A program made the translations under genes and the position numbers. The notes beneath the pieces were generated by a model. That model was not told the origin of the DNA. It made no database searches and saw nothing but the letters and a program-made list of their open reading frames with translations. DNA of 5,722 nucleotides, taken from positions 1-5,722 of the forward strand of contig CALCCV010000289.1 of the NCBI GenBank assembly GCA_937900305.1, written 5' to 3'. Source of the DNA: an uncultured Pseudobdellovibrionaceae bacterium (lineage in GTDB: Bacteria > Bdellovibrionota > Bdellovibrionia > Bdellovibrionales > Bdellovibrionaceae). Of the stretch, positions 5,535 through 5,722 are shown piece after piece; position 1 is the stretch's first letter; each line of letters opens with the position of its first letter.

Positions 5535-5722
5535 TCACTCTTCGTTGCCAAGAAGAGCATCGAGAATCGTTAACTTCCTTTGCAGGTTCTCTGGTTTCAT
5601 AATGTCTAATGTTTCGAGATAAGCTTCTGCTAACGACTTTGGATCCCGGTAGTATTTTTTGATCATCGAGTCGCGATGTTTTTTGTCATCTTCTATCAGC
5701 GAATCTGAAGTTGCCGAGGGAT
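5535..5722 (-). CDS. C-terminal end of an unidentified protein, runs off the window
   Basis: On the minus strand the frame is open from the window edge to a TGA at 5535-5537, giving 61 residues that end LTILDALLGNEE. The other two minus-strand frames stop early. The segment is charged and helical, with KYYRDPKSLAEAYLETLDIM near its middle, no cysteine and no membrane span, consistent with the tail of a cytoplasmic protein. An internal ATG (residue 19 of the visible part) has no ribosome binding site, so the true start probably lies beyond 5722. The family cannot be named from this fragment. Confidence 0.62.
   Translation of the reverse strand, partial: PSATSDSLIEDDKKHRDSMIKKYYRDPKSLAEAYLETLDIMKPENLQRKLTILDALLGNEE

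Noticed and set aside
1..5722. CRISPR arrays, tRNA or rRNA genes, insertion sequences
   Set aside because: No regularly spaced repeats, no cloverleaf-like sequence and no transposase-like frame or terminal inverted repeats were seen on either strand.

Overview
The window looks like one end of a metagenomic or draft-genome contig from a Gram-negative, secretion-rich bacterium. The best guess is Bdellovibrionota (Bdellovibrio-like predators). This rests on three things: a TIGR02147-family regulator, a family expanded in that group and in Fibrobacter; several chymotrypsin-fold secreted proteases; and a run of small exported proteins of unknown function. It is an inference from gene content, not a proven placement. 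The first 13 bases match the 3' end of Illumina adapters and are not biological.

Left part (1-1928): a truncated S1A serine protease on the plus strand meets, tail to tail, a complete exported S1A serine protease on the minus strand. The complete protease is the second gene of a two-gene minus-strand unit. The first gene of that unit encodes a 141-residue exported protein, and the gap between them is only 26 bases.

Centre (1929-4113): a short AT-rich intergenic region separates that unit from a divergent TIGR02147/DUF4423 regulator that starts with TTG. The region holds a plausible sigma70-like promoter reading left and a compact palindrome just before the regulator gene. The layout suggests that the regulator controls the small-protein/protease unit, itself, or both. 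Convergent with the regulator is a minus-strand exported protein carrying an HExxHxxGxxH zinc-protease signature. A GGAGGA ribosome binding site fixes its start at 4113.

Right part (4114-5722): upstream of the metalloprotease candidate lies a doubtful minus-strand reading frame whose first 43 residues resemble a Nudix hydrolase and whose remainder is cysteine-rich. Divergent from it is a small exported, probably beta-rich protein (4886-5272). A possible 55-residue ORF follows, and then the C-terminal end of a minus-strand gene that runs off the window.

Taken together, at least five of the nine genes listed encode exported proteins or proteases, with one linked regulator. The most interesting candidate system is regulator / small exported protein / serine protease (631-2894). 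The small protein could be an inhibitor, chaperone or cofactor of the protease, but nothing in the sequence proves this.
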